NCBI GenBank assembly: GCA_042434945.1
Contig: CP170191.1
Span: forward strand, 2,914,001 to 2,978,000
Length of the DNA stretch: 64,000 nucleotides
From: Escherichia hormaechei_A
GTDB taxonomy: Bacteria > Pseudomonadota > Gammaproteobacteria > Enterobacterales > Enterobacteriaceae
Direction of reading: 5' to 3'
The notes under the pieces were generated by a model. It was not told where the DNA came from. It searched no databases and saw nothing but the letters and a program-made list of their open reading frames with translations. The translations under genes and the position numbers were made by a program. Below are positions 37,978 through 50,368 of the stretch, piece by piece. How positions within the stretch are numbered: position 1 is the stretch's first letter; each line of letters begins with the position of its first letter.

Positions 37978-39342
37978 TTACTCCTCTGGGTCGTTGAATC
38001 CTAACAGCCAGGTAAACAGGAACCCGGCGATCACCGCTACCAGATAGCCTAACAGATAGAGCATCACTTTTCCGGTCACGATGGTTAATGCCAGCGGTAA
38101 ACCGGAGATCCCGAAGGTAATGACGGTCGCCACTTTCCAGTAGCTGATTAACGCCCCGCCCACCGCGCCACCGAGGCAGGCGGCCAGGAACGGCTTACCC
38201 AGTGGTAAGGTCACGCCGAAAATCAACGGTTCGCCGATACCGAGTAACCCGACCGGCAGCGCCCCTTTAATGACCTTTTTCAGACGCGCGTTGCGGGTTT
38301 TCATCAGCACCGCGATGGCCGCGCCGACCTGCCCAACGCCCGCCATCGACAGGATCGGCAGCAGTGCGTTATAGCCGTGCGCCTGTACCAGTTCGACGTG
38401 GATCGGCACCAGCCCCTGATGCAGACCGGTCAGCACTAACGGCAGGAAGGTCCCGGACAGCACGGCCCCCACCAGCAGCCCGCCGCGATCGATCGCCAGA
38501 GACGCGCCGTGGGCGATGGCTTCAGAGATCGCGCCGCCTAACGGTTGCAGCGCCACAATCGCCACGCTCCCGGTAATCAATGTGGTCAGCAGCGGGTTGA
38601 GGATCAGCTCAATCGAGCCTGGCAGCAACGCGCGCAGCTTTTTCTCGATCCAGCACATCAGAATGACCACCAGCAGCACGGCAATCACCCCACCGCGGCC
38701 AGGCTGAAGCGCCTCGCCAAACAGCGTAATCTGCGCCAGCTGCGGGCTGGAGAGGATACCCGCCATTACGCCGCCCATCGCCAGCGAGCCGCCGAACACT
38801 TTGGCCGTGTTTACCCCCACCAGAATGTTCATGATGGCAAACACCGCGCTGCCGAAAATCGCCAGAATACCCAGCAGGTTCGGATACTGGGTGGCGAAAT
38901 TCCCGACAATATCCGGACGCTTGAGGATATTGATAATCCCGGTGATCAGCCCCGATGCGATAAACGCCGGGATCAGAGGAATAAAGACGTTTGCCAGCTG
39001 GCGCAGCGCATCGCTCATGGGGGCTTTGTATTTGGCTTTCGCCTGCGCTTTGGTGCGTTCCGCGTCGTCAAAGGCGGGAGCCGTTTCACTTCCCGTCATC
39101 AGGGCGCGCATGGCATCAACCACCTGCGCCGCTTTGCCCGGACCGACAATCAGCTGGTGCTGTTGCCCCTGTTTAACGTACCCGCTCACGCCGGGGAGCT
39201 GCTTCAGGCGCGTTAAATCAAGCTTTTCGTCGTTGTGCACCTCGACGCGTACACGCGTCATGCAGTTTTCCAGACGCTGAATATTTTTTTCCCCACCGAT
39301 CCCAAGCAGGATGTCGCTGGCGAGCGCTGCTGTTTTGTCCAT
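37978..39342 (-). CDS. murP: N-acetylmuramic acid PTS permease, EIIBC
   Basis: PTS permease of 454 residues that imports MurNAc as MurNAc 6-phosphate. EIIB lies at the N-terminus, with the phosphocysteine in ENCMTRVRVEV (Cys27). EIIC spans about residues 110-450 with many membrane segments. This B-then-C order differs from aglA in the same window. No EIIA; Crr is required. Directly downstream of murQ with a 9-base gap, so substrate assignment follows from the etherase. In E. coli K-12 murQP lies at another locus (beside yfeT/murR). Confidence 0.88.
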   Translation of the reverse strand: MDKTAALASDILLGIGGEKNIQRLENCMTRVRVEVHNDEKLDLTRLKQLPGVSGYVKQGQQHQLIVGPGKAAQVVDAMRALMTGSETAPAFDDAERTKAQAKAKYKAPMSDALRQLANVFIPLIPAFIASGLITGIINILKRPDIVGNFATQYPNLLGILAIFGSAVFAIMNILVGVNTAKVFGGSLAMGGVMAGILSSPQLAQITLFGEALQPGRGGVIAVLLVVILMCWIEKKLRALLPGSIELILNPLLTTLITGSVAIVALQPLGGAISEAIAHGASLAIDRGGLLVGAVLSGTFLPLVLTGLHQGLVPIHVELVQAHGYNALLPILSMAGVGQVGAAIAVLMKTRNARLKKVIKGALPVGLLGIGEPLIFGVTLPLGKPFLAACLGGAVGGALISYWKVATVITFGISGLPLALTIVTGKVMLYLLGYLVAVIAGFLFTWLLGFNDPEE

Positions 39343-39351
39343 ACACGCCTC

Positions 39352-40248
39352 TTATTGGTGTTCTAATGCCGCCCGTAAAAACCCGTGATGGGCTTCGAGC
39401 CTGGCTCTGGCCGCGGCTGCATCCAGCCCGGTTAATATCATCAGAATGGCGGGTTTGACGTCGTAATCGGTCTGTTTGAGTACCGCTTCCGCCTCTTCCC
39501 GACCTGCCCCTGTCGCCTCTATCACCATGCGGCAGGCTCTGTCCACCAGCTTGACGTTGGTGGCCTGCATATCCACCATCAGGTTTTGGTAGACCTTGCC
39601 GAATTTCACCATCGCGCCGGTGGAGATCATATTGAGCACCAGCTTCTGCGCGGTTCCCGATTTCAGGCGCGTGGAGCCGGTGAGCGCTTCCGGCCCGACG
39701 ACCGGAGAGATGGCAATGGCGGCCACCTGCGCAATCGGCGAACCCGGGTTACAAGAGATGGCCACCGTGGTACATCCCGTCTGTCTGGCGTATTCCAGCC
39801 CACCAATGACGTACGGCGTACGACCAGAAGCCGCCAGCCCGACGACCAGATCCTGCGCGGTCAGGTTCAGCGCCCTGAGATCGTCTTCCCCAAGCTGTTT
39901 ATTGTCTTCTGCCCCTTCCACCGCTTTCAGCAGCGCGCCGGGGCCACCGGCAATCAGGCCAACGACCAGACCATGCGGAACGCCAAAGGTCGGGGGACAC
40001 TCTGAGGCATCCAGCACACCGAGGCGCCCACTGGTACCCGCCCCCATGTAAATAATGCGTCCTCCTGCTTTCAGAGCGTCGGCAGCGGCGTCTACGGCTT
40101 TCGCCACCTCGGGCAATGTCTCTTTGACTGCCAGCGCGACGAGGGTATCCTGTTGATTAAAGCGGTTTACCAGCTCCAGCGTGGACAGTGCATCAAGATC
40201 CATGGTTTGCGGGTTACGCGTTTCAGAAACAAGAGAGCCTAGATTCAT
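39352..40248 (-). CDS. murQ: N-acetylmuramic acid 6-phosphate etherase
   Basis: SIS-domain lyase of 298 residues that cleaves the D-lactyl ether of MurNAc 6-phosphate to give GlcNAc 6-phosphate, a key step of cell-wall recycling. Hallmarks are GAGTSGRLGVLDASECPPTFG near residue 70 and AISCNPGSP near residue 160, with TGSTRLKSGTAQK further on. First gene of the murQ-murP unit, transcribed away from the RpiR regulator yfhH. The promoter region carries a pair of near-identical 16-base elements. Confidence 0.95.
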   Translation of the reverse strand: MNLGSLVSETRNPQTMDLDALSTLELVNRFNQQDTLVALAVKETLPEVAKAVDAAADALKAGGRIIYMGAGTSGRLGVLDASECPPTFGVPHGLVVGLIAGGPGALLKAVEGAEDNKQLGEDDLRALNLTAQDLVVGLAASGRTPYVIGGLEYARQTGCTTVAISCNPGSPIAQVAAIAISPVVGPEALTGSTRLKSGTAQKLVLNMISTGAMVKFGKVYQNLMVDMQATNVKLVDRACRMVIEATGAGREEAEAVLKQTDYDVKPAILMILTGLDAAAARARLEAHHGFLRAALEHQ

Positions 40249-40260
40249 GTTATTTACCTC

Positions 40261-40276
40261 TGGAATTTTTAATTCA
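40261..40276. promoter_or_regulatory. Candidate MurR-type operator, copy 1
   Basis: TGGAATTTTTAATTCA, an imperfect palindrome 13 bases upstream of murQ. It differs from copy 2 only in the AT-rich centre. Confidence 0.6.
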
Positions 40277-40293
40277 TAATAAACGCACTATAA

Positions 40294-40309
40294 TGGAATA
40301 TAAAATTCA
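40294..40309. promoter_or_regulatory. Candidate MurR-type operator, copy 2
   Basis: TGGAATATAAAATTCA, starting 33 bases after copy 1 (three helical turns) and overlapping the end of a consensus TATAAT (40289-40294, plus strand) that could be the yfhH -10. RpiR dimers or tetramers typically bind such repeats, so these are inferred operators of YfhH. Confidence 0.6.
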
Positions 40310-40366
40310 TTCAGGCGAGCAAAATTCGTATTTGCGCGGGTAATCACATTTTCGCCAGGAGACCGT

Positions 40367-41215
40367 ATGAACTGTTTAATTCGTATTCGCCAGCGCTACG
40401 CAGGGTTTGCCCAGAGTGACAAAAAGCTGGCGGATTATTTACTTTCCCAGCCCGATCGCGCGCGACACCTCAGCTCCCAGCAGCTGGCAGGCGAAGCCGG
40501 GGTGAGCCAGTCGAGCGTGGTGAAATTTGCCCAGAAGATAGGCTATAAAGGCTTTCCGGCGCTAAAACTGGCGATCAGTGAAGCACTGGTAAGCAACCCT
40601 AATCCGCAGTCAATGCCGGTGCATAACCAGATCCGCGGCGACGATCCGATGCGTCTGGTCGGCGAAAAGCTGATCAAAGAGAACGTGGCGGCAATGCATG
40701 CCACGCTGGATGTGAACACGGAAGAGAAGCTGCTGGAAAGTGTAGCCATGCTTCGCGACGCGCGGCGTATTGTATTGACCGGGATCGGCGCCTCCGGACT
40801 GGTTGCGCGTAACTTTGGCTGGAAGCTGACAAAAATCGGCTATAACGCCATCGTTGAACAGGATATGCACGCGCTGCTGGCGACCGTGCAGGCCATGGAT
40901 CCTGACGATTTACTGCTGGCCATCTCCTATTCCGGCGAGCGTCGTGAAATTAATATGGCTACCGACGAAGCCCTGCGCGTAGGAGGAAAAATTCTGGCGA
41001 TTACTGGCTTCAGCCCGAATGCGCTCCAGCAGCGGGCCACCCGCTGTCTGTATACCATTGCCGAGGAACAGGCCACTCGCAGTGCGGCGATTTCGTCGAC
41101 GAGTGCGCAGATGATGCTGACGGACCTGCTGTTTATGGCGCTGGTTCAGCAGGATCTGGAGCGTGCGCCAGAGCGTATTCGTCACAGCGAAGAGCTGGTA
41201 AAAAAACTGGTCTGA
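40367..41215 (+). CDS. yfhH: RpiR-family regulator YfhH, probable MurNAc regulator
   Basis: A 282-residue HTH_6/SIS regulator (HTH about 1-75 with LAGEAGVSQSSVVKFAQKIG; SIS about 125-260 with ISYSGERRE). It is the positional and sequence counterpart of E. coli YfhH, an orphan regulator between pgpC and yfhL. Here it is divergent from murQ-murP, the arrangement of MurR, which senses MurNAc 6-phosphate. Regulation of murQP is therefore inferred from context and the SIS domain. Confidence 0.88.
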   Translation: MNCLIRIRQRYAGFAQSDKKLADYLLSQPDRARHLSSQQLAGEAGVSQSSVVKFAQKIGYKGFPALKLAISEALVSNPNPQSMPVHNQIRGDDPMRLVGEKLIKENVAAMHATLDVNTEEKLLESVAMLRDARRIVLTGIGASGLVARNFGWKLTKIGYNAIVEQDMHALLATVQAMDPDDLLLAISYSGERREINMATDEALRVGGKILAITGFSPNALQQRATRCLYTIAEEQATRSAAISSTSAQMMLTDLLFMALVQQDLERAPERIRHSEELVKKLV

Positions 41216-41271
41216 ACAACGAATGAGCGTATAATGCCCGCCCTGTTTGTGATGTTTCTGAGAATTTCCTG

Positions 41272-41532
41272 ATGGCGCTGTTAATCACCAAAAAATGCAT
41301 CAACTGCGATATGTGCGAACCCGAATGCCCGAACGAGGCGATTTCGATGGGCGACAGCATTTATGAGATTAACAGCGACCGCTGCACCGAATGCATCGGC
41401 CACTATGAGACGCCGACCTGCCAGAAGGTGTGCCCCATTCCCAATACGATCTTAAAAGATCCGGCACACGTCGAGAACGAAGAACAGCTGTGGGATAAGT
41501 TTGTCCTGATGCACCATGCGGACAAAATTTAA
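41272..41532 (+). CDS. yfhL: 4Fe-4S ferredoxin-like protein YfhL
   Basis: Small ferredoxin (86 residues) with two [4Fe-4S] motifs: [12 protein letters not shown] at about residues 9-20, then [18 protein letters not shown], where the second cluster motif has an inserted loop. YfhL-type ferredoxins occur widely; the redox partner is unsettled. It ends four bases inside the convergent acpS gene. The E. coli K-12 toxin-antitoxin locus shoB/ohsC between these two genes is absent. Confidence 0.93.
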
Positions 41533-41909
41533 CTTTCAATAATTACCGTGGCACAAGCATAGTGCCGCTCATCTGCCAGCGTTACATGCATATTTACAAC
41601 GCCGAGCTTTTCCGCCAGTTTTAATGCCTCACCCCATAGCCGTAGCCGTGGTTTGCCGAGCTCATCATTGAATACTTCAAATTGATTAAACGCCAGACCA
41701 TTGCGGATCCCGGTGCCAAACGCTTTTGCTGCGGCTTCTTTCACAGCAAAACGCTTCGCCAGAAAACGCACCGGCTGGTGGTGCGTTTTCCAGATTGCCC
41801 ATTCGTTATCGCTTAATACGCGGCGTGCCAGGCGTTCACCGGATCGGGCGATCACTGCTTCTATGCGAGCGATCTCTACGATATCCGTGCCTAAACCTAA
41901 TATTGCCAT
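41529..41909 (-). CDS. acpS: Holo-[acyl-carrier-protein] synthase
   Basis: Transfers 4'-phosphopantetheine from CoA to apo-ACP. 126 residues with [13 protein letters not shown] at the N-terminus and [19 protein letters not shown] in the centre, the metal-binding Asp and Glu of the family. Start codon shares one base with the pdxJ stop. E. coli-like, with only a few substitutions recalled; last gene of the rnc-era-recO-pdxJ-acpS unit. Confidence 0.97.
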
Positions 41910-42640
41910 TAGCCACGCGCTTCCAGCATCAGACGCTTCATTTCTGCCACCGCATCTTTCAGTCCGGTCATCACTGCACGACCAATAATGGCATGACCGA
42001 TATTCAGTTCATGCATCTCAGGGATGGCGGCAATAGCTTTCACGTTGTGATAGGTCAGACCGTGACCAGCGTTAACTTTCAGACCGAGACTAGCGGCAAA
42101 GGTCGCGGCTTTGGCGATACGCGCCAGCTCTTGCGCCTGTTCGGCGTCAGTTTTGGCATCAGCATAGCAACCGGTGTGGATCTCGATAAACGGTGCGCCA
42201 ACCTCTGCCGCAGCTTTGATCTGCTCTTCATCGGCGTCGATAAAGAGAGAAACCTGGATCCCGGCATCTGCCAGACGTTTGCAGGCATCGCGCATTTTTT
42301 CACGCTGCCCTGCAACGTCCAGGCCGCCTTCGGTTGTTACTTCCTGACGCTTTTCCGGTACCAGGCAGCAAAAATGTGGCTTCGTCTCAACGGCGATCGC
42401 CAGCATCTCTTCGGTCACTGCCATCTCCAGATTCATACGGGTATCCAGCGTCTGACGCAGGATGCGCACGTCGCGGTCAGTAATGTGACGGCGATCTTCA
42501 CGTAAATGCACGGTAATGCCGTCCGCTCCCGCCTGCTCGGCAATAAACGCCGCCTGCACCGGATCCGGGTAAGCAGTACCGCGTGCGTTACGCAGCGTTG
42601 CAATATGGTCAATGTTGACGCCTAACAGTAATTCAGCCAT
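41909..42640 (-). CDS. pdxJ: Pyridoxine 5'-phosphate synthase
   Basis: Forms pyridoxine 5'-phosphate from 1-deoxyxylulose 5-phosphate and 3-amino-2-oxopropyl phosphate in vitamin B6 synthesis. TIM barrel of 243 residues with [29 protein letters not shown] and [10 protein letters not shown]. Start [10 protein letters not shown] at 42640 chosen; a further ATG five codons upstream has no better site. It begins 11 bases after recO. Confidence 0.97.
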
Positions 42641-42651
42641 GACAATCCTCA

Positions 42652-43380
42652 TCATTCATAATGTGTTTTCACCGTTCGCTTAGGCATAAACTGCCGGAAC
42701 AGTTCCCTGCTCTTTAATGGTTTACCGCCAAGATACGGCTTAAGCGCCATGCGGGTAAAGCGTTTCGCGGCGCGTAGTGTGTCTGCGTCAGGAAATTCCC
42801 GCGCGTTTAACGCTTTTAACTGCCTTCCGGTGAACGTTTTATTGTCGATAACGACGCTTGCGATAAACCCTTTTTCTTCGCGATAACGATACGTCATGGT
42901 GTCATCTACCGGCTCGCCGCTACCCGCGCAATGGGTAAAATTGACGCCATAGCCCAGATGCCCGAGCAGTGCCAGTTCAAAGCGGCGCAGCGCGGGTTCT
43001 GGCGTACCAGTGGCACCTGCAAGAGACTGAATGCAGTGCAAGTAATCGAAAAAGAGTTCAGCGAAGCGCGTCTCGTATTCCAGTACGCGGGAGAGAAGTT
43101 CGTTGATGTACAGACCGCTGTAAAGCGTGATACCGCTTAATGGCAGCGCCAGCGAGACAGCTTCAGCACTGCGCAGCGTTTTGACTTCGCCACGCCCGCC
43201 AAAACGTAGCAAGAGAGGGGTGAAAGGCTGTAATGCACCTTTCAGAGTAGAGCGTTTAGAGCGTGCGCCTTTGGCAACCAGACGCACGCGACCCGATTCC
43301 TCCGTGAAGACGTCCAGCATCAGGCTGGTTTCGCTCCACGGGCGACTATGCAGGACAAATGCGCGCTGCCAGCCTTCCAT
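42652..43380 (-). CDS. recO: DNA repair protein RecO
   Basis: Recombination mediator (242 residues) that with RecR and RecF loads RecA on SSB-coated DNA. N-terminal OB fold (WQRAFVLHSRPWSETS, KGARSKRSTLKGALQPF) and helical C-terminal part. E. coli RecO lacks the zinc cysteines of some homologues, as here. Lies between era (11-base gap) and pdxJ. Confidence 0.97.
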   Translation of the reverse strand: MEGWQRAFVLHSRPWSETSLMLDVFTEESGRVRLVAKGARSKRSTLKGALQPFTPLLLRFGGRGEVKTLRSAEAVSLALPLSGITLYSGLYINELLSRVLEYETRFAELFFDYLHCIQSLAGATGTPEPALRRFELALLGHLGYGVNFTHCAGSGEPVDDTMTYRYREEKGFIASVVIDNKTFTGRQLKALNAREFPDADTLRAAKRFTRMALKPYLGGKPLKSRELFRQFMPKRTVKTHYE

Positions 43381-43391
43381 CGGAGTGACTC

Positions 43392-45247
<1,856 letters not shown>

Positions 45248-45260
45248 CGAAGATGAGCTA

Positions 45261-46235
45261 TTAATGGATGCCGCCAATGCGACTTAAGCGCACACCAGTC
45301 GGCCATTCGCCTTCTTGCTTATCGAAGCTCATCCAGATAGCCGTTGCCCGACCGACCAGATTCGCTTCAGGCACAAAACCCCAGTAACGGCTGTCCGCGC
45401 TGTTGTCGCGGTTGTCGCCCATCATGAAGTATTGTCCCGGAGGAACAATCCAGGTTGCCAGTTGTTGCCCTGGCTGCTGGTAATACATCCCCACCTGATC
45501 CTGCGCAATCGGCACTGTCAGAATGCGGTGCGTCACATCACCCAGTGTCTCTTTACGCTCGGAAAGACGAATTCCATTTTCTTTGGTTTCGTTTTTCGGC
45601 ACTTCAAAGAATCCGCTGGTCGCTTCCCCACCATTACGGCGTGAGAAGGTCTGAACGAAATCGCTCGGTTCCACGTTTGAGTAGGTGACCGGCAGCGCGT
45701 TTTCACACGCCTGGCCGGAACTGCATCCCGGTTGAATCGTCAGCTCTTTTGAGACCGGATCGTAAGTGACTTTATCGCCCGGTAAACCCACCGCGCGCTT
45801 GATGTAATCAAGCTTTGGATCTTCCGGATATTTAAAGACCACGATATCGCCGCGTTTCGGATGACCGGTTTCGATCAGCGTTTTCTGGTAGATAGGATCT
45901 TTAATGCCATAAGCAAACTTCTCTACCAGAATAAAATCACCGATTAACAGAGTCGGCATCATCGAACCTGACGGGATCTGGAACGGTTCATAAATAAACG
46001 AACGCACAATCAATACGATAGCCAGTACCGGAAAAACAGAAGCACCGGTTTCCAGCCAGCCAGGCTTCGGCGCAACCTTTTTCAACGTTGCTTTATCCAG
46101 TGAGTCACCGGCAGCCGCCTGCGCCGCTGCCTGACGTTCCCGCCGTTTAGGTGCGAAAAAGAATTTATCCACGCACCATAAAATGCCCGTCACCAGTGTG
46201 GCAATCACCAGAATCAGGGCAAACATATTCGCCAT
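45261..46235 (-). CDS. lepB: Signal peptidase I
   Basis: Inner-membrane leader peptidase (324 residues) that removes Sec and Tat signal peptides. Two N-terminal membrane segments, a cytoplasmic basic loop, then the periplasmic catalytic domain: Ser in IPSGSMMPTLLIGD (about 91) and Lys in GDIVVFKYPEDPKLDYIKRAVGLPGD (about 146), plus GDNRDNSADSRYWGFV. Follows lepA after 15 bases. Confidence 0.98.
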   Translation of the reverse strand: MANMFALILVIATLVTGILWCVDKFFFAPKRRERQAAAQAAAGDSLDKATLKKVAPKPGWLETGASVFPVLAIVLIVRSFIYEPFQIPSGSMMPTLLIGDFILVEKFAYGIKDPIYQKTLIETGHPKRGDIVVFKYPEDPKLDYIKRAVGLPGDKVTYDPVSKELTIQPGCSSGQACENALPVTYSNVEPSDFVQTFSRRNGGEATSGFFEVPKNETKENGIRLSERKETLGDVTHRILTVPIAQDQVGMYYQQPGQQLATWIVPPGQYFMMGDNRDNSADSRYWGFVPEANLVGRATAIWMSFDKQEGEWPTGVRLSRIGGIH

Positions 46236-46250
46236 GCCAACTCCTAAGGG

Positions 46251-48050
<1,800 letters not shown>

Positions 48051-48235
48051 AAAGTATGATTATTGTGCCTTATGCCCGGTTAACCAGGCACCAGGCTTTT
48101 AGAAGTCGCTGTTCTGAGCTTAACGTCTGTATTAATAGAAACGCCGCATTCTACACTACAACATTGAGGCGAGGAAATGTTCATACCGTATGGATTGTGG
48201 TATCTGGAAACGTCCTCGCATTTGTTATGCAAAAT

Positions 48236-48262
48236 GCAACAAAGCCAGTGAAATCACTGGCT
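48236..48262 (-). terminator. Hairpin at the rseC 3' end
   Basis: Perfect stem GCCAGTGA / TCACTGGC (48244-48261) overlapping the rseC stop codon, followed on the minus strand by TTTGTTGC. Probable end of the rpoE-rseABC transcript. Confidence 0.6.
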
Positions 48263-48733
48263 CGCGTCTTCCGAAGATGTTTCAAATCGCACAAGGCCAG
48301 GCGGCAATGCCACGCTTAAGATGATCGGTTGCCATTCTGCCCGGGCAGCAAACTTACGCGAGTAGCCACGCGCAATCAGGAACCCGCCAATACCGCCGAG
48401 GACCGCACCACATAATGCTGCGACGTCAGAAGCAAAGAGTAGCTGAAATAGCGAAGCGATGAGGAATAATCCCACCAGCGGCGACATATAAACCAGTAAT
48501 GCGGAGCTAAGCAGGCTGCCTTCGGCGATCCCCAATTCCACTTTTTGCCCCGGCACTAACGGCTCATCACAGGGTACGACAATGGTATACGTGGTTTGCG
48601 GGCCAAGTTTATTCAACACGCGGCTACCGCAACCGGCGCGTGAAGCGCAGCTGCTGCATGAGGCTTTAACATCACAACTGACCAGCGCCTGCCCGTTTTG
48701 CCAGGAGACGACGGTAGCCCACTCTTTGATCAT
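48254..48733 (-). CDS. rseC: SoxR-reducing system / sigma-E modulator RseC
   Basis: Inner-membrane protein of 159 residues with two hydrophobic segments (about 78-125). The N-terminal cysteine cluster is CDVKASCSSCASRAGCGS. Fourth gene of the rpoE operon; E. coli RseC has a mild positive effect on sigma E and is part of the Rsx/RseC system reducing SoxR. Start overlaps rseB by four bases. Confidence 0.96.
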   Translation of the reverse strand: MIKEWATVVSWQNGQALVSCDVKASCSSCASRAGCGSRVLNKLGPQTTYTIVVPCDEPLVPGQKVELGIAEGSLLSSALLVYMSPLVGLFLIASLFQLLFASDVAALCGAVLGGIGGFLIARGYSRKFAARAEWQPIILSVALPPGLVRFETSSEDASQ

Positions 48734-49686
48734 TGCGCTGCCCCGAACTTAATATTCTCGGCAATGCGTTTCGCCGTTTGCGGCGGCAGTTCACCGACAA
48801 TGGTGATTTCGGCGTTATCACGTACGCTTGTACTGACGGTTCTGCGTCCGGTGCGCAACATCTGATCGGTGCTCGATGGCGTAGCGCGGTTAACGTTTAC
48901 CGAGAAGCTGAATAATCCGTCGGAATAGAGACGTGATTCGATAGGCATGTTGTCCATCGTCGGTAGCGGACGTCGACTACTGGAAACTTCGCTAAAACCC
49001 TGTGGCAACCAGGTTGGCGTCCAGCTGAATTTAGCTTTTTCACCTACAGGAACAGAAAGCAACGGCGGCAAATTTGCCTTCGCCAACGTCTGCATACTGC
49101 TGCTGATATCCTGATTGACGTTAAAAGCAATCACGCGAAATTGTTCCAGCGTTTCACCATCGCGATCAAGGAGATCAACCCTCATCGGTAATTTCGATTC
49201 AGTGTCCATCCACACGATGTAGCTGTAGCGTGTACCATCTCGGGCAACCACGCGAATGACTTCGCAAAGACGATCAGCAATACGCGTGCGCCCGACGGAG
49301 ATGAAGTCGTAGTAAGGAGAAAGGCGTTTGAAATCGGTATAGATGAGCGATGGCAGAGAATCAACAATGTAATCGCCATTAAGCGTGAACGGTTCAAGTC
49401 CCGGTTCAAAATAGCTGATTTCATTGCCGCGCTGTACCACTTCCCGGCGCGGGCCATCCATTTGCAACAATTGTGCAAGAGGACGGTTATCGAGGCGTGC
49501 ATGTCGATAACGCAGAGACTCAACACCCTGTTTATTGATGCTGATGAATGACAGCTCGTAATTCAGTGACTGACTGGCCAGGTTCATCTGCTGTAGTAAC
49601 GCCCCGGACGCGGGAGTGGCCGAGGCGTTAGCAGAGAATAACAGGCTACCTGTCACTAATGACATGGCAAACCAAAGTTGCTTCAT
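48730..49686 (-). CDS. rseB: Sigma-E regulatory protein RseB
   Basis: Periplasmic protein (318 residues) with signal peptide ending ANASA at about residue 23. It binds the RseA periplasmic domain and protects it from DegS until lipopolysaccharide intermediates displace it. N-terminal LolA-like fold and smaller C-terminal domain. Its ATG overlaps the last base of the rseA stop codon. Confidence 0.97.
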   Translation of the reverse strand: MKQLWFAMSLVTGSLLFSANASATPASGALLQQMNLASQSLNYELSFISINKQGVESLRYRHARLDNRPLAQLLQMDGPRREVVQRGNEISYFEPGLEPFTLNGDYIVDSLPSLIYTDFKRLSPYYDFISVGRTRIADRLCEVIRVVARDGTRYSYIVWMDTESKLPMRVDLLDRDGETLEQFRVIAFNVNQDISSSMQTLAKANLPPLLSVPVGEKAKFSWTPTWLPQGFSEVSSSRRPLPTMDNMPIESRLYSDGLFSFSVNVNRATPSSTDQMLRTGRRTVSTSVRDNAEITIVGELPPQTAKRIAENIKFGAAQ

Positions 49687-50336
49687 TACTGCGATTGCGT
49701 TCCTAAAGTTTGAATTCCTGGCACCTGTACAGCGGCTTGCTGGGTTTGCGCCTGCTCAAACTGAAGCTGTTCAGAGTGGAGTCGGCGTTGCAGTTCGTAA
49801 TCCTGCAACATTGCATTAATGCGACGACGCTGCTCCTGTACCTGCTGCTGTTGACCATTGTTTGCGGTCGCTTCAGAAGGTACTCCCAGGCTAACCGGGC
49901 TGGCTTTACCCATCATCGGCAGTGTATTAAATACCGGCGTTTCGGGCTGCTGGGACGTTTCAGATTGTCCATTATAGTGCTGGACGCCAACGATAACTGC
50001 AAGCGATACGCATGCGGCTACGCCCATTTGGGTAAGCTGTGCCGCCCACGGACGTACTTTCTGCCAGAATGGCATTTTCTGCCATTGATGCGGCGCAGGC
50101 TGGGCTTCCGGGATCAATGTCGCCGGTTGACGTACTGGCTCTTCTTCAATGGCGGCCATCACGCGTGAAGAGATATCGAAATGGAGCACCTCGGGAGTAT
50201 CACCCCGCATTGAGTCACGGATTAAGTGATAGCTTTCCCAGGTTTTCTGCATTTCTGGATTATGAGCCAGTTCGTTAAGCAGCTCACTATCCAGCGTTTC
50301 GCCATCCATTAAAGCGGAAAGTTGTTCTTTCTGCAT
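49686..50336 (-). CDS. rseA: Anti-sigma-E factor RseA
   Basis: Single-pass inner-membrane anti-sigma factor (216 residues). N-terminal cytoplasmic domain (MQKEQLSALMDGETLDSELL) binds RpoE, a membrane segment lies at about 101-118 (MGVAACVSLAVIVGV), then a Gln-rich periplasmic tail cleaved by DegS and RseP. Start at 50336 matches E. coli; a longer in-frame reading begins at 50372 but lacks support. 32 bases after rpoE. Confidence 0.97.
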   Translation of the reverse strand: MQKEQLSALMDGETLDSELLNELAHNPEMQKTWESYHLIRDSMRGDTPEVLHFDISSRVMAAIEEEPVRQPATLIPEAQPAPHQWQKMPFWQKVRPWAAQLTQMGVAACVSLAVIVGVQHYNGQSETSQQPETPVFNTLPMMGKASPVSLGVPSEATANNGQQQQVQEQRRRINAMLQDYELQRRLHSEQLQFEQAQTQQAAVQVPGIQTLGTQSQ

Positions 50337-50368
50337 GCCTAATACCCTTATCCAGTATCCCGCTATCG

